Positions 48,501 through 57,840 of a DNA stretch of 64,000 nucleotides are shown in pieces. This DNA comes from Spirosoma taeanense. GTDB lineage: Bacteria > Bacteroidota > Bacteroidia > Cytophagales > Spirosomataceae. A program made the position numbers and the translations under genes. The notes below the pieces were generated by a model. It did not search any database. It saw only the letters and a list, made by a program, of their open reading frames with translations, and was not told the DNA's origin. The stretch spans positions 3,318,501 through 3,382,500 of the forward strand of contig NZ_CP053435.1 of the NCBI RefSeq assembly GCF_013127955.1, written 5' to 3'. How positions within the stretch are numbered: position 1 is the stretch's first letter; each line of letters starts with the position of its first letter.

Positions 48501-49544
48501 ATGCCGCCTGCGCGTATTGCACGTCTTGTTTGTCTGCTCCTCACCGGCGTTGTTACGGCCTGTGCCCCGCATTACAACGGCCCCGTTAGCGATCATTTTG
48601 ATGGCAAGAAGTTTTTTAACCCCGGCATGCCCGAACGTGAATCCGGCGGACTGCTGAAGTGGCTGCTCAACCGCGACAAAAAGCCGTGGCCCGAACAGCC
48701 CAACGCCTTTGTCGGTCTCCGACCCGCCACGCGCATCGAAGGCGACAGCCTGGTGGTTACGTTCGTGAACCATTCTACGTTCCTGCTGCAAACCAACGGC
48801 CTGAACATCCTGACCGATCCGGTCTGGTCGGAACGCGTTGGGCCGACCTCGTGGCTGGGTGTCAAACGCCATCGGCCACCGGGATTACGTTTTGACGAGC
48901 TGCCACCCATCGACGTCGTGCTGCTGAGCCACTGCCACTACGACCACCTCGACCTGCCCACTATCGAACGACTGGTGAAGGCCCATAATCCGCTGTTTGT
49001 TACGCCCCTCGGCGTGTCGTACCTCCCCCGCTCGGTAGACGCCCGAACCAGCCGCGAGCTCGACTGGAACGATACATTGCGGGTAAACGACCGACTCAGT
49101 CTGACCTGCGTACAGGCACAGCATTTCAGCAACCGGGGCCTGGGCGACCGGAATGAAACGCTCTGGGCGGGCTACCTGCTTCACACCCGTTTCGGAACGG
49201 TTTACTTCTGTGGAGACAGCGGCTACGGTCAGCATTTCAAACAGATTGCCGAACAGGCGGCACGTAGTCCAACCGGCCCGATCAAGCTGGCCATGCTGCC
49301 CATCGGCTCCTACCTGCCCGAATGGTTTATGGCACCCGTCCACACCTCACCCGCCGGGGCCGTACAGGCCTTTCTGGATCTCAAAGCCGCACAGGCCATA
49401 GGTATTCATTTCGGCACCTTCCAGCAGGGCGACGATGGGCTGTACGAACCCGTGACGGATTTACGTAAAGCGTTGCAGCAGAAAGGCGTTGCCGAGCGTT
49501 TGTTTCTGGTACCCACCGAAGGGCGGGCCACCGTGTTCCGGTAG
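48501..49544 (+). CDS. MBL-fold metallohydrolase, probable lipoprotein (NAPE-PLD-like)
   Basis: A 347-aa metallo-beta-lactamase-fold protein. The N-terminal signal (about 1-20) ends in VVTAC, with C21 as lipidation site. The metal motif is H144-x-H146-x-D148-H149 in LLSHCHYDHLD, with later His residues in HFSNRGL and the Asp in YFCGDSGYG, and IHFGTF near the C-terminus. VTFVNHSTFLLQTNGLNILTDPVWSERVGP is the opening typical of the N-acyl-phosphatidylethanolamine phospholipase D (YfhR/UlaG-like) group. Substrate unknown. It closely follows ogt and converges on the ROK gene with 6 bp between stops. Confidence 0.93.
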   Translation: MPPARIARLVCLLLTGVVTACAPHYNGPVSDHFDGKKFFNPGMPERESGGLLKWLLNRDKKPWPEQPNAFVGLRPATRIEGDSLVVTFVNHSTFLLQTNGLNILTDPVWSERVGPTSWLGVKRHRPPGLRFDELPPIDVVLLSHCHYDHLDLPTIERLVKAHNPLFVTPLGVSYLPRSVDARTSRELDWNDTLRVNDRLSLTCVQAQHFSNRGLGDRNETLWAGYLLHTRFGTVYFCGDSGYGQHFKQIAEQAARSPTGPIKLAMLPIGSYLPEWFMAPVHTSPAGAVQAFLDLKAAQAIGIHFGTFQQGDDGLYEPVTDLRKALQQKGVAERLFLVPTEGRATVFR

Positions 49545-49550
49545 ATGCGT

Positions 49551-50471
49551 TTAGAGCATCGCGGCTCCAAAAACGCCTGCGCTGTCGCCCAGCTTAGGTT
49601 TCAGAAAACGCGTGTGCAGTTCGCCGTTATTGAAAATATATTTCTTAGCGCGTTCGACGCCTTCCGTATAGAGCAGGTCTACGTTACCCACACCCCCACC
49701 CAGCACAATCGCATCGGGGTCGAGGATATTAATAATAACCGAAACCGCGCGGCCAAAATACTCCAGCATCCGGTTGACCGTCTGGCTGGCGAACAGATCC
49801 GTACCGGCGCTGAAGCCTTCCATAATGGTCTGCATCGTTTTGACTTCGCCACTGATCTGCTGGTGATACCGCTGCAGAGCCGGACCGGAGATAACCTGTT
49901 CGGTACAGCCCCGCTTCCCGCAATAACAGGGGTAGCCGTTCTCTTCGAGAATATTATGGCCCCACTCTCCCCCAATGCCCTGAAAGCCATTCAGCACGAA
50001 CGGTCGGCCGTCTTTGCCGCGCACTACGATGCCTCCACCAACGCCGGTGCCCATAATAACCCCAAACACCGTCTGGTAGTCGGGCACAACATCGGGCACA
50101 ATTCCCAGCGTCGCTTCGGCCAGGGCAAAGCAGTTGGCGTCGTTCGCTACTTCAATGGGTAATCCCAGCAGCCGGGTCAGATCCTGCTTCATGGGTTTAC
50201 CGTTCAGCACGGTCGTATTGCAGTTTTTCATCGCCTGCCGGGCCGGGTCAAACGTTCCAGGCGTACCAAAGCCGATGCGTTCGGGCGTGAGGCCAGTTTC
50301 GGCTTTGAGCAGCTCAATCAGCCGGACAATTTGATTCAGAATGTGGTCGTATCCTTTATCGGCTTCGGTGTCAATCCGTTTACGGATAAGAACGGCATCG
50401 GGCGAAGGCGCGGTCATCACTACGCCTTCGATTTTGGTGCCGCCTAAGTCAATACCCCAATAGGTCGTCAT
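49551..50471 (-). CDS. ROK family sugar kinase
   Basis: A 306-aa ASKHA-fold kinase with no DNA-binding domain, so a sugar kinase rather than a repressor. The phosphate-1 motif is GIDLGGTKIEGVVM. GTGVGGGIVVRG is the second phosphate loop. The catalytic region is EVANDANCFALAEA (general-base Asp). The ROK signature has a zinc site in GYPCYCGKRGCTEQVISG. The order of motifs fits glucokinase or N-acetyl-/fructokinase of the ROK family. It is a single gene with its own promoter region and no sugar transporter beside it. Confidence 0.92.
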   Translation of the reverse strand: MTTYWGIDLGGTKIEGVVMTAPSPDAVLIRKRIDTEADKGYDHILNQIVRLIELLKAETGLTPERIGFGTPGTFDPARQAMKNCNTTVLNGKPMKQDLTRLLGLPIEVANDANCFALAEATLGIVPDVVPDYQTVFGVIMGTGVGGGIVVRGKDGRPFVLNGFQGIGGEWGHNILEENGYPCYCGKRGCTEQVISGPALQRYHQQISGEVKTMQTIMEGFSAGTDLFASQTVNRMLEYFGRAVSVIINILDPDAIVLGGGVGNVDLLYTEGVERAKKYIFNNGELHTRFLKPKLGDSAGVFGAAML

Positions 50472-50599
50472 GAACGCAAATAACTGTTGTTTTTTGATTT
50501 GAACCAGAATTCAGCTTGGATTGATATGGCTTTTTCGGAATTTCGTCGTCTCAAATCCAAACCGGATTCAGCGCAACAAACCAAATTCAAAAATAGATT

Positions 50600-51067
50600 A
50601 TGATTAAGCCCGGACAAACAGCGCCCGAGTTTACGCTGTTCAACAGCGATAAAAAAGAAGTCTCTCTAGGCGATTTCCACGGCAAAAACCTGATTATTCT
50701 GTTCTTCCCGCTGGCATTTACGAGTGTCTGTACCGTCGAACTTTGCGAGATACGCGACAAAATCAGCACGTACACAGATCTGAACGCCGAGATTGTTGCG
50801 ATTTCGGTGGATTCACCTTATGTACTGGCAAAATTTAAACAGGAGCAGAACCTACCCTTCGATCTACTGTCTGATTTTAATAAAGAGGTTTCGGCGGCTT
50901 ATGACTCACTCTACGAAACCTTCTCGATGAATATGAAGGGCGTGAGTAAGCGCTCGGCTTTCCTGATCGATCCGAACGGTATCATTCAATACGCCGAAGT
51001 GCTCGACAATGCCGGTGAAGTGCCGAATTTCAATGCCCTGCGGGAAACACTGGCGCAGCTAAAGTAA
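50600..51067 (+). CDS. Peroxiredoxin (AhpC/TSA, AhpE/BCP-like)
   Basis: Thiol peroxidase of 155 aa. The thioredoxin-fold start is MIKPGQTAPEFTLFNSDKKEVSL. The peroxidatic Cys44 is in PLAFTSVCTVELCEIRD, an atypical TSVC in place of the usual TPVC/TxxC; Cys49 is the nearby second cysteine (four residues after), typical of the BCP/PrxQ arrangement with resolving Cys at +5. Cys-49 would resolve the disulfide within one chain. VSKRSAFLIDPNGIIQYAEV contains the conserved Arg of the active site. Electrons could come from thioredoxin and TrxB. A terminator-like stem follows. Confidence 0.93.
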   Translation: MIKPGQTAPEFTLFNSDKKEVSLGDFHGKNLIILFFPLAFTSVCTVELCEIRDKISTYTDLNAEIVAISVDSPYVLAKFKQEQNLPFDLLSDFNKEVSAAYDSLYETFSMNMKGVSKRSAFLIDPNGIIQYAEVLDNAGEVPNFNALRETLAQLK

Positions 51068-51079
51068 TTCTTGAACAGC

Positions 51080-51095
51080 GGGCTGTCGGCAGCCC
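51080..51095 (+). terminator. Hairpin after the peroxiredoxin gene
   Basis: A 6-bp stem gggctg/cagccc with a tcgg tetraloop, followed by a pyrimidine-rich stretch ending ctctttt. It lies 12 bp after the stop, just before the next gene. Confidence 0.5.
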
Positions 51096-51110
51096 TCTGC
51101 CTCTTTTCTT

Positions 51111-51881
51111 ATGGCCTGGTATCATACATTCTTTCAGGGTCTGCCCCAGAGTGCCTGGAAAGCCGCACAAACCGAAGAGCAAACCCAGCTCGACCTGGAG
51201 CTGCTCGTTGACACACTCGAATTTGGCCCCGACGACCGGCTGCTGGATATATTCTGCGGCTATGGTCGGCATGCCCTGCCACTCGCCCGAATGGGCGCCC
51301 GGCTAACGGGCGTCGATATTTCAGAGGAGTACATAACGGAATTGCAGGCCGAGGCCAGGGGGCAGAAACTTTCTCTGGAGGCTATTCAGGCCGATTTTCT
51401 GAGCATACTGCCTGACCAGCTGGCGCCGGAAGCCTCGTTTGATGCGGCTTATTGCCTGGGCAACAGCTTCAGCTTTTTTCCCCGAGCCGACATGCTGGCC
51501 TTTTTAACCCGCATTGCCCTGCTTCTTAAACCAGGTGGCCGTTTTCTGGCCCATTCGCAGATGGTTGCGGAGTCGGTGCTGCCCGATTACCAGACCCACA
51601 ACTGGCAACCCATTGGTGAAGGTACCGATCGAATCCTGTTTCTGATGGAGAATGACTACGACCCGCTCGAAAGCCGGATCGATTCGCACCTAACTTACGT
51701 ACAGAATGGGCTTACGCAGTCCCGCACGGCGCAGCACTACGTCTATACCCTGGCCGAACTCAGGTGGTTGTTTGCGGAGGCAGGTCTAAACACGATTGAC
51801 TGTTACGGAACCGTCGACAGAGAGCCGTATGCATTCGGCGACGAGAACGTCTGGCTGCTGGCCGAACGGGTGTTTTCCTAA
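51111..51881 (+). CDS. Class I SAM-dependent methyltransferase
   Basis: A 256-aa methyltransferase. Motif I is LLDIFCGYGRHALPLARMG, with the acidic motif II VDISEEYITELQAEA. The mid part DAAYCLGNSFSFFPRADMLAFL and LLKPGGRFLAHSQM are motifs IV and post-III. The C-terminal segment YTLAELRWLFAEAGLNTIDCYG is the common methyltransferase tail. The MAWYHTFFQGLPQSAWKAAQ N-terminus is shared by a Bacteroidota/cyanobacteria group of unknown substrate. It follows the peroxiredoxin by 43 bp. Confidence 0.9.
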   Translation: MAWYHTFFQGLPQSAWKAAQTEEQTQLDLELLVDTLEFGPDDRLLDIFCGYGRHALPLARMGARLTGVDISEEYITELQAEARGQKLSLEAIQADFLSILPDQLAPEASFDAAYCLGNSFSFFPRADMLAFLTRIALLLKPGGRFLAHSQMVAESVLPDYQTHNWQPIGEGTDRILFLMENDYDPLESRIDSHLTYVQNGLTQSRTAQHYVYTLAELRWLFAEAGLNTIDCYGTVDREPYAFGDENVWLLAERVFS

Positions 51882-52084
51882 TTAACAGGGCTGGTGCATC
51901 GAGTGAAGCTGGAACGTAGAGCATTCTTACCGTAACCCGCTATCCGTCAATTAATTATAAAAGCTCTCGAAGATAGAATTTAACTTTTTGTAGAAAATCT
52001 GCATTTATCCTGGATAATACCAGCATAAATCCGTAGTTTTCAGACAATTTAACACCGTTAACTGTCGATAGAGAGCCTATAGGT

Positions 52085-52678
52085 ATGGAAGTTATTGAGC
52101 GAAAACTGCGCACCCGCGAACAGACGCGCTCTGGTATAATAGGAACGGCGAAAGCCATTGCCCGCCGGGAAGGCTGGCAGGCGGTGTCGATCCGCAAAAT
52201 CGCCGATGCAATAGATTACAGCGCCCCCGTTGTTTATGAATACTTCGACAGCAAAGACATTTTGCTGGACGAAATACGAAATGAAGGATTCCGCTATCTC
52301 CATCAGGAATACGAGCGTATCCTCAAGCTTTACCGCGACCCCGAAAAACGGCTTTACGAAATCTCTCTGATCCAATGGGCCTTTGCCCGGGAGCAGCCCG
52401 AAATGTACCAGGTTATGTATAATCTGGACGGAGCCTACTGCACCCTGCCCGTGTACCAGTCCAGCGCGATGCAGGAAGTCAGCGATATCGTGAGCGAAAT
52501 TATTTTCTCGTTCATTCCGAAATCGAAGGAAAGTATCCGGCGGCTGTATTTCGAGTGGTGGTCGGTTTCGCACGGGATGATCATGCTCGCGATGCTGCTG
52601 AAAGATGAGCAACCCCTCGATCAGTCGGAACAGATTTACCGCGAAACCATGCGTCGGTTTGTACGTGGCCTTCGATAG
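52085..52678 (+). CDS. TetR/AcrR family transcriptional regulator
   Basis: A 197-aa one-component repressor. The HTH is at about 13-60: RSGIIGTAKAIARREGWQAV then IRKIADAIDYSAPVVYEYF and DSKDILLDEI, a typical TetR_N fold. The C-terminal ligand-binding domain (about 65-190) is helical and diverged, as usual, with FEWWSVSHGMIMLAMLLKDEQP. It is the first of three same-strand genes (TetR, DsbA-like, NmrA-like) and probably controls itself and these neighbours. Its effector cannot be predicted. Confidence 0.93.
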   Translation: MEVIERKLRTREQTRSGIIGTAKAIARREGWQAVSIRKIADAIDYSAPVVYEYFDSKDILLDEIRNEGFRYLHQEYERILKLYRDPEKRLYEISLIQWAFAREQPEMYQVMYNLDGAYCTLPVYQSSAMQEVSDIVSEIIFSFIPKSKESIRRLYFEWWSVSHGMIMLAMLLKDEQPLDQSEQIYRETMRRFVRGLR

Positions 52679-52719
52679 CCAGATTCGTTACGCTTCCGTT
52701 GCTTTTGGGTAAGGTGGGT

Positions 52720-53364
52720 ATGCAGACGACCAAACCACGCATTATTTACGTGTATGATGCCCTATGCGGCTGGTGCTATGGCTTCAGCCCCGTCATTCGG
52801 CGCTTGTACCAGACCCGCTCTGACGAGTTTGACTTCGACGTTTTGAGTGGCGGAATGATGGCTGGTGACCGGGCCCGACCCATTGCTGAATTAAGAACGT
52901 TCATCGAGCAGGCTTACAGGACTGTCGAAGACCATACGGGTGTCCAGTTCAGCGAATACTACCTGACCGACATCCTGCAATCCGACACGTATATTTCGGA
53001 CTCCGAAAAACCGGGCATGGCCATGACGCTGTTCAAAGCAGTGCTGCCGGACCGGGCCATTGAGTTTGCCGGGATACTTCAGCATGCGCTTTATCGAAAA
53101 GGTCTTGATCTGAACGTCGATGCCAATTACGGTCCCCTGGTCGAACCCTTCGGGATTGACCCCGACGAGTATGTAGCGCATCTGTCCGATTCAGCTATCA
53201 AACGGCAGACTTGGGCCGAGTTTGACCTTGTTGCCAACTACGGCATCAACGGGTTTCCATCGGTCATACTGGACAATGGCAGTAAATTGTTTCTGATTGC
53301 CCGTGGCTACCTTTCCTATGAACAGTTCGAGCAAAATATAACCCGTGCCCTGGAAAGCGTCTAA
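52720..53364 (+). CDS. DsbA family thioredoxin-fold protein
   Basis: A 214-aa thioredoxin-like protein with the redox centre C16-G-W-C19 in YVYDALCGWCYGFSPVIRRLY. The inserted helical domain spans about 60-160, and the conserved cis-Pro segment is NGFPSVILDNGSK. No signal peptide is seen, so it is probably cytoplasmic and belongs to the FrnE/2-hydroxychromene isomerase-like (DsbA_FrnE) group rather than periplasmic DsbA. The ATG at 52720 is preferred over a TTG at 52699. It follows the TetR gene by 41 bp. Confidence 0.92.
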   Translation: MQTTKPRIIYVYDALCGWCYGFSPVIRRLYQTRSDEFDFDVLSGGMMAGDRARPIAELRTFIEQAYRTVEDHTGVQFSEYYLTDILQSDTYISDSEKPGMAMTLFKAVLPDRAIEFAGILQHALYRKGLDLNVDANYGPLVEPFGIDPDEYVAHLSDSAIKRQTWAEFDLVANYGINGFPSVILDNGSKLFLIARGYLSYEQFEQNITRALESV

Positions 53365-53394
53365 TTGCGTTCTAAAATCCAATAGCCGTTCTCT

Positions 53395-54279
53395 ATGACA
53401 GCCATTGCCTTTATTGGGGCAACGGGAATGCTTGGGCAGCCCGTTGCCCGTAAATTTATCCAGGCAGGTTACCAGGTGCGCATTATCGCCCGTAACCCCA
53501 GACAGGCAAAAAAACTTTTCCCGGACACCGAGGTCGTAACGGGCGATTTGCGCGACCCAACGAGCCTGCTCAGCGCCCTCAAGGGCATGGACACAGTTTA
53601 CCTGAACTTGTCTATCCAGCAAACCGAAAAACCCACCGACTTCCATACCGAAGCCGACGGCCTGGTGCATCTCCTGGCGGCAGCCCGGCAGGCGGGTGTC
53701 GGACGGATCGCCTACTTGTCGTCTCTCATCATGCGCTACCAGGGCACCAACGGGTTTCGGTGGTGGGTATTCGACGTAAAACAGGAGGCCGTTCGGCTGA
53801 TCAAAGCGGCCGGAATTCCATCCAGTATTTTTTATCCTTCCTGCTTTATGGAATCCCTGCTCAAAACGCAGCGCGTTGGTCCACTTGTCTTACTGGTTGG
53901 GCAGTCCAGCGTACGCCCCTGGTACGTAGCCGCTCACGACTACGGTCAGCAGGTAGCCCGGGCGTTACGGCTTGCCAAAGATGGTCAGAATCAGGAATAC
54001 GTAATTCAGGGCCCCGAGGCCGTTACGCAGCACGAGGCCGCCCTCCGACTCGTTGCGGCTTATTCATCGAAGACGTTACGTGTACTTACGATGCCTCCTT
54101 TCCTGATGCGGCTGGGGCGTCCGTTCTCGGCTCAGGCTAACTATGGCTGGCACATTACCGAGGCACTTAACCAGTATCCCGAATCGTTCGAAGCGGCCCA
54201 GACGTGGGCGGAGCTAGGCAGGCCCGAAACAACAATCGAACGGTTTGCGAATCAGTACAGCCCGTCGATCGACAGATAG
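53395..54279 (+). CDS. NmrA/NAD(P)H-binding atypical short-chain dehydrogenase
   Basis: A 294-aa NAD(P)-binding protein of the extended/atypical SDR, NmrA-like group. The Rossmann motif is [36 protein letters not shown] suggests NADP binding by the Arg after beta-2. [27 protein letters not shown] and [10 protein letters not shown] are family features; the classical Tyr-x-x-x-Lys pair is not obvious, so it may be a redox sensor or ubiquinone-complex-like reductase. It ends TetR-DsbA-NmrA. Its last 28 bp overlap the 3' end of cysK, which runs the other way. Confidence 0.9.
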   Translation: MTAIAFIGATGMLGQPVARKFIQAGYQVRIIARNPRQAKKLFPDTEVVTGDLRDPTSLLSALKGMDTVYLNLSIQQTEKPTDFHTEADGLVHLLAAARQAGVGRIAYLSSLIMRYQGTNGFRWWVFDVKQEAVRLIKAAGIPSSIFYPSCFMESLLKTQRVGPLVLLVGQSSVRPWYVAAHDYGQQVARALRLAKDGQNQEYVIQGPEAVTQHEAALRLVAAYSSKTLRVLTMPPFLMRLGRPFSAQANYGWHITEALNQYPESFEAAQTWAELGRPETTIERFANQYSPSIDR

Positions 54280-55160
54280 CGCTCGCCGGTATCATAGCAG
54301 AACGTCAGAATCCGGCTGCCGGGCGTAATGTCGGGCAGTTTTTTAGCAACGGCCGCCAGCGAGGCCCCCGACGAAATACCCACAAAAATGCCTTCTTCCT
54401 TCGCCACCCGACCGGCCATGGCAAAGGCGTCGTCTTTGCTGACCTGAACGGTTCCGTCGATGGCGTCGGTGTGCAGATTCTGGGGAATGAAGCCGGCCCC
54501 GATACCCTGAATCGGATGCGGGCCCGGCGCGCCCCCGCTGATTACGGGCGAGAGTTCGGGCTCAACAGCATACACCTTCAGATTGGGAAATTTTTCTTTC
54601 AGAACTTCCGCAACGCCGGTAATATGCCCTCCCGTACCAACGCCGGTAATCAGAACGTCGAAACCATCCGGGAAGTCAGTGAGAATCTCTTGGGCCGTCG
54701 TTTGTTTATGCACGGCAATATTGGCCGGGTTATCAAACTGCTGCGGCATCCAGGCGCCGGGCGTCTGAGCTACCAGTTCATGCGCCCGTTCAATAGCGCC
54801 CTTCATGCCCTTCTCGCGGGGTGTCAGATCGAATTCGGCTCCGTAGGCCGCCATGATCTTACGGCGTTCGATACTCATGGATTCCGGCATAACCAGAATG
54901 AGTTTATACCCCTTCACAGCAGCCACCATCGCCAGGCCAATACCGGTGTTGCCCGAGGTCGGCTCGATAATGGTACTGTCGGAAGTCAGCAGGCCCTGCT
55001 GTTCGGCATCTTCAATCATCGCCAGGGCGATACGATCTTTGATGCTGGCACCGGGGTTGGCTCGTTCGAGCTTCATCCAGACCTCATAACCGGGGTAAAG
55101 CCGGTTAAGCCGTACATGGGGTGTCTGGCCTATGGTATCGAGAATGCTGTTGGCTTTCAT
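54252..55160 (-). CDS. cysK: Cysteine synthase A
   Basis: PLP enzyme (O-acetylserine sulfhydrylase) that makes cysteine from O-acetylserine and sulfide. The Schiff-base Lys41 is in [18 protein letters not shown]. The PLP-binding loop is [21 protein letters not shown], and the phosphate-binding glycine loop is [15 protein letters not shown]. The C-terminal region is [18 protein letters not shown]. The Met at 55160 ([19 protein letters not shown]) is chosen, as the family starts there; six residues upstream are unneeded. Length is 302 aa. cysE, which makes the substrate, is 97 bp upstream on the same strand. Its tail overlaps a convergent gene by 28 bp. Confidence 0.96.
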   Translation of the reverse strand: MKANSILDTIGQTPHVRLNRLYPGYEVWMKLERANPGASIKDRIALAMIEDAEQQGLLTSDSTIIEPTSGNTGIGLAMVAAVKGYKLILVMPESMSIERRKIMAAYGAEFDLTPREKGMKGAIERAHELVAQTPGAWMPQQFDNPANIAVHKQTTAQEILTDFPDGFDVLITGVGTGGHITGVAEVLKEKFPNLKVYAVEPELSPVISGGAPGPHPIQGIGAGFIPQNLHTDAIDGTVQVSKDDAFAMAGRVAKEEGIFVGISSGASLAAVAKKLPDITPGSRILTFCYDTGERYLSIDGLY

Positions 55161-55257
55161 AAAAACGAGAGAAAACAAAAGGTGTAAAGAGGTGCAGGAC
55201 GCTCATCGTTCGACAAGACGTTTGCCAGCTGCCTTTTTACACCTCAACGGAGGAATG

Positions 55258-56103
55258 TTATATGACGAAATTGATTGGTTCTCTGGATTCCAGCGATTTA
55301 AGCCGGATATCGGTCTGGTGCTGATGAAACACCAGCGAGTGTGCTTCGACACTTTCAGTCAGCCAGACGTTGCCGCCAATGACTGAGTCGTGTCCAACCA
55401 CCGTATTGCCGCCCAGAATGGTAGCATTGGCGTAAATAACGACGTTGTTTTCGATGGTTGGGTGCCGTTTTTTCTGCGCCATAGACTTGGCTACATGCGT
55501 GGCCCCCAGCGTTACGCCCTGGTAGATTTTAACGTTATCACCGATGGTGGTTGTTTCACCAATGACAACCCCTGTTCCATGGTCAATAAAAAACGAGCGT
55601 CCAATTTTCGCACCGGGGTGGATGTCAATTCCCGTCTGCCCGTGCGCATACTCGGTCAGCATACGCGGTAGCAAAGGCACTTTCAACTGAAGCAGCTCAT
55701 GCGCAATCCGATAGACAGCAATAGCATAAAAGCCCGGATATACAGCCACTACCTCTTCAATACCAACAGCGGCCGGGTCATTATCGGCGATAGAATGAGC
55801 GTCAAACAGCAGGTTATCATAGATCGCGGGCAGCTGCTCAAAGAACCGCTCAGCAATGGCTTCGGGAGTGTCTGGCAGATTAGCCATCAGTGGCCGAAAC
55901 AGGCATACCAGCTGTTCGTTTAGTTTATGATAGGTTTCCTCTACGTGCTGCGAAGCCGACTGGCAGTCCTGCGTAACGGGAAACAATAAGCGCATGAGTT
56001 GATCAATGAAACGGCCAGCGTCGGGTCGGGACGGAAGTTTGTACCGATAAGCAGCCCGCTGAGCCATCAGGTGATCGAGAAACGTGGCGTTAGCAACAGT
56101 CAT
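55258..56103 (-). CDS. cysE: Serine O-acetyltransferase
   Basis: Acetylates serine with acetyl-CoA, the first step of cysteine synthesis. The C-terminal left-handed parallel beta-helix (hexapeptide repeats) includes [19 protein letters not shown] and [22 protein letters not shown]; the catalytic His lies in [30 protein letters not shown] continues the helix. The N-terminal approximately 130 residues are helical, as in SAT proteins of the long (EpsC-like) type. The end lacks the classical C-terminal Ile used to dock into CysK in Escherichia (here ...PINFVI does end in Ile). It is the first gene of a cysE-cysK operon. Confidence 0.95.
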   Translation of the reverse strand: MTVANATFLDHLMAQRAAYRYKLPSRPDAGRFIDQLMRLLFPVTQDCQSASQHVEETYHKLNEQLVCLFRPLMANLPDTPEAIAERFFEQLPAIYDNLLFDAHSIADNDPAAVGIEEVVAVYPGFYAIAVYRIAHELLQLKVPLLPRMLTEYAHGQTGIDIHPGAKIGRSFFIDHGTGVVIGETTTIGDNVKIYQGVTLGATHVAKSMAQKKRHPTIENNVVIYANATILGGNTVVGHDSVIGGNVWLTESVEAHSLVFHQHQTDIRLKSLESREPINFVI

Positions 56104-56322
56104 AATAACGCAAAAAATAACAGTCCGGTAGCTTTTTATAGTGGAATCCTCACCCCGGTCTGAGGAGATGCTACAACACCCCCGGATTTACACTATTGAT
56201 CGACTTCAGTCCAGAAACGAAGCCGGGTTTGATTTTGAAACAAATTACGTGTTGTTAAGTTCGTTAGCGCAGATTGGTGTCGAATTTGTTTCAATAAATT
56301 GAATACAACCCCGTAAATAATC

Positions 56323-57585
56323 ATGTTTGGTAAAGCCATATACGCATTACTCATTTCACTCGTTGCCACAGCCGGATTTGCCTGGCTGCTGTCGTCCTAT
56401 TGCGGATCGAAAGATACCCGTGCGGAGGACTCGGCCGAAGAAGGCGTTACGGTAAAGCCGGCTAGCTTTATTTCTCCCGTTAATGAAGATGACGACAAGC
56501 CAAAGCTGGCCGCAATGCAGGTAGTGAACGCTTATCCAAAACTGACGTTTGAATCGCCGGTCGAATATACCTATGCTAACGACGGCACAAACCGGGTGTT
56601 TGTTGTGGAGCAGGTGGGCCGTATCCGGGTTTTTGAAAATACCTCCGGTGCCGCTTCCGCCCCAACGTTTTTAGATATTCGTCGGAAGGTTGCCTATGGG
56701 GGTGAGATGGGCCTGCTGGGCCTCGCCTTTCACCCCAAATTCAGCGAGAACGGCTTTTTCTACGTTAACTACACCAAAAACAACCCACGCGAAACGGTGG
56801 TGAGCCGATTCAAGGTTTCGTCGCCAAAAGCCATGCAGGCCGATCCGAACTCAGAAACGATTTTATTTAAGTTCAGCCAGCCGTATTCCAACCACAATGG
56901 CGGCAAAGTGCTGTTTGGCCCGGATGGGTATCTGTATGTTTCGACCGGCGACGGTGGCAGCGGTGGCGATCCGCAGAACAATGGACAGAACCGTAAAAGC
57001 TGGCTCGGAAAGATTCTGCGCGTGGACGTAAACAGCACCGAAAAAGGGAATTATGGTATTCCGGGCGACAATCCCTTTGCCAGTAATAAAGAAGGATTGC
57101 GCGAAGAGATCTTTGCTTATGGTCTGCGCAACCCCTGGCGAATGAGTTTCGATGACGACGGCCGTTTATGGGTGGGTGATGTTGGCCAGAACGAACTTGA
57201 AGAGATTGACATCGTCACCAAAGGCGGGAACTACGGCTGGCGCATTCGGGAAGGCCGCAAGGCTTACAATGCGGAGAGCAACACTTCTGGCGGAAACCTA
57301 ATTGGCCCCATCTGGCAATATAGCCATGACGACGGTAATGTCTCTGTCACGGGAGGAATCGTTTATCAGGGTCAGCAGCACTCGTCCTTGAAAGGTAAAT
57401 ACATTTATGCCGACTACGCCAGCGGTCGCGTCTGGGCATTAACACCAAACGGCTCCAGCGAGGCTTCCAATCAGGAGATCGTCTCCAGAGCCGGATCTAT
57501 CTCGGCTTTTGGCGAAGATCAGAAAAAGGAGCTGTATATGTGTGATCTGGGCGGAGGGCAAATCCTAAAATTAGCCGCACGCTAG
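56323..57585 (+). CDS. PQQ-dependent sugar dehydrogenase (soluble GDH-like)
   Basis: Six-bladed propeller protein of the glucose/sorbosone dehydrogenase family (GSDH), 420 aa. Residues 1-27 are a signal or anchor segment. Motifs are VFVVEQVGRIRVFENTSGA, GLLGLAFHPKFSENGFFYVNYT, SNHNGGKVLFGPDGYLYVSTGDGG, LRNPWRMSFDDDGRLWVGDVGQNELEEIDIV and YGWRIREGRKAYN, where His, Arg and Asp normally contact PQQ and Ca2+. Many family members act on aldoses, or only bind; PQQ synthesis genes are not in the window. It is a single gene, followed by a terminator. Confidence 0.93.
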   Translation: MFGKAIYALLISLVATAGFAWLLSSYCGSKDTRAEDSAEEGVTVKPASFISPVNEDDDKPKLAAMQVVNAYPKLTFESPVEYTYANDGTNRVFVVEQVGRIRVFENTSGAASAPTFLDIRRKVAYGGEMGLLGLAFHPKFSENGFFYVNYTKNNPRETVVSRFKVSSPKAMQADPNSETILFKFSQPYSNHNGGKVLFGPDGYLYVSTGDGGSGGDPQNNGQNRKSWLGKILRVDVNSTEKGNYGIPGDNPFASNKEGLREEIFAYGLRNPWRMSFDDDGRLWVGDVGQNELEEIDIVTKGGNYGWRIREGRKAYNAESNTSGGNLIGPIWQYSHDDGNVSVTGGIVYQGQQHSSLKGKYIYADYASGRVWALTPNGSSEASNQEIVSRAGSISAFGEDQKKELYMCDLGGGQILKLAAR

Positions 57586-57659
57586 AGGTTTCCGGCCTGT
57601 AGGTTTGCTTTATGACCAGAATCAGAAAGAAAACGGTGTGAATATGCACGGAGAAAATC

Positions 57660-57713
57660 AGGTGTTCATACTAATACTTCCGTAAGCGAAAATACTAGTA
57701 TGAACACCTTTTG
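57660..57713 (+). terminator. Terminator after the PQQ dehydrogenase gene
   Basis: A perfect 14-bp stem (57660-57673 with 57696-57709) and 22-nt loop, followed by a short T-run (tttt). It lies 75 bp after the stop. Confidence 0.75.
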
Positions 57714-57840
57714 GTTAAACGTCGGCATTGGAACCCCGGCGATCATGAATATGAGCAGGGTAAAGTACATTTCGGGTTGACTGGCTATAGATTGTTCCGT
57801 AGTTTACGCGCTTTAGTCACCCCACCGTATCCGTTCAATC

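Noticed and set aside
54204..55187. A 327-codon plus-strand frame opposite cysK
   Set aside because: Mirror of cysK in the complementary phase; no signal, motif or start context supports it.
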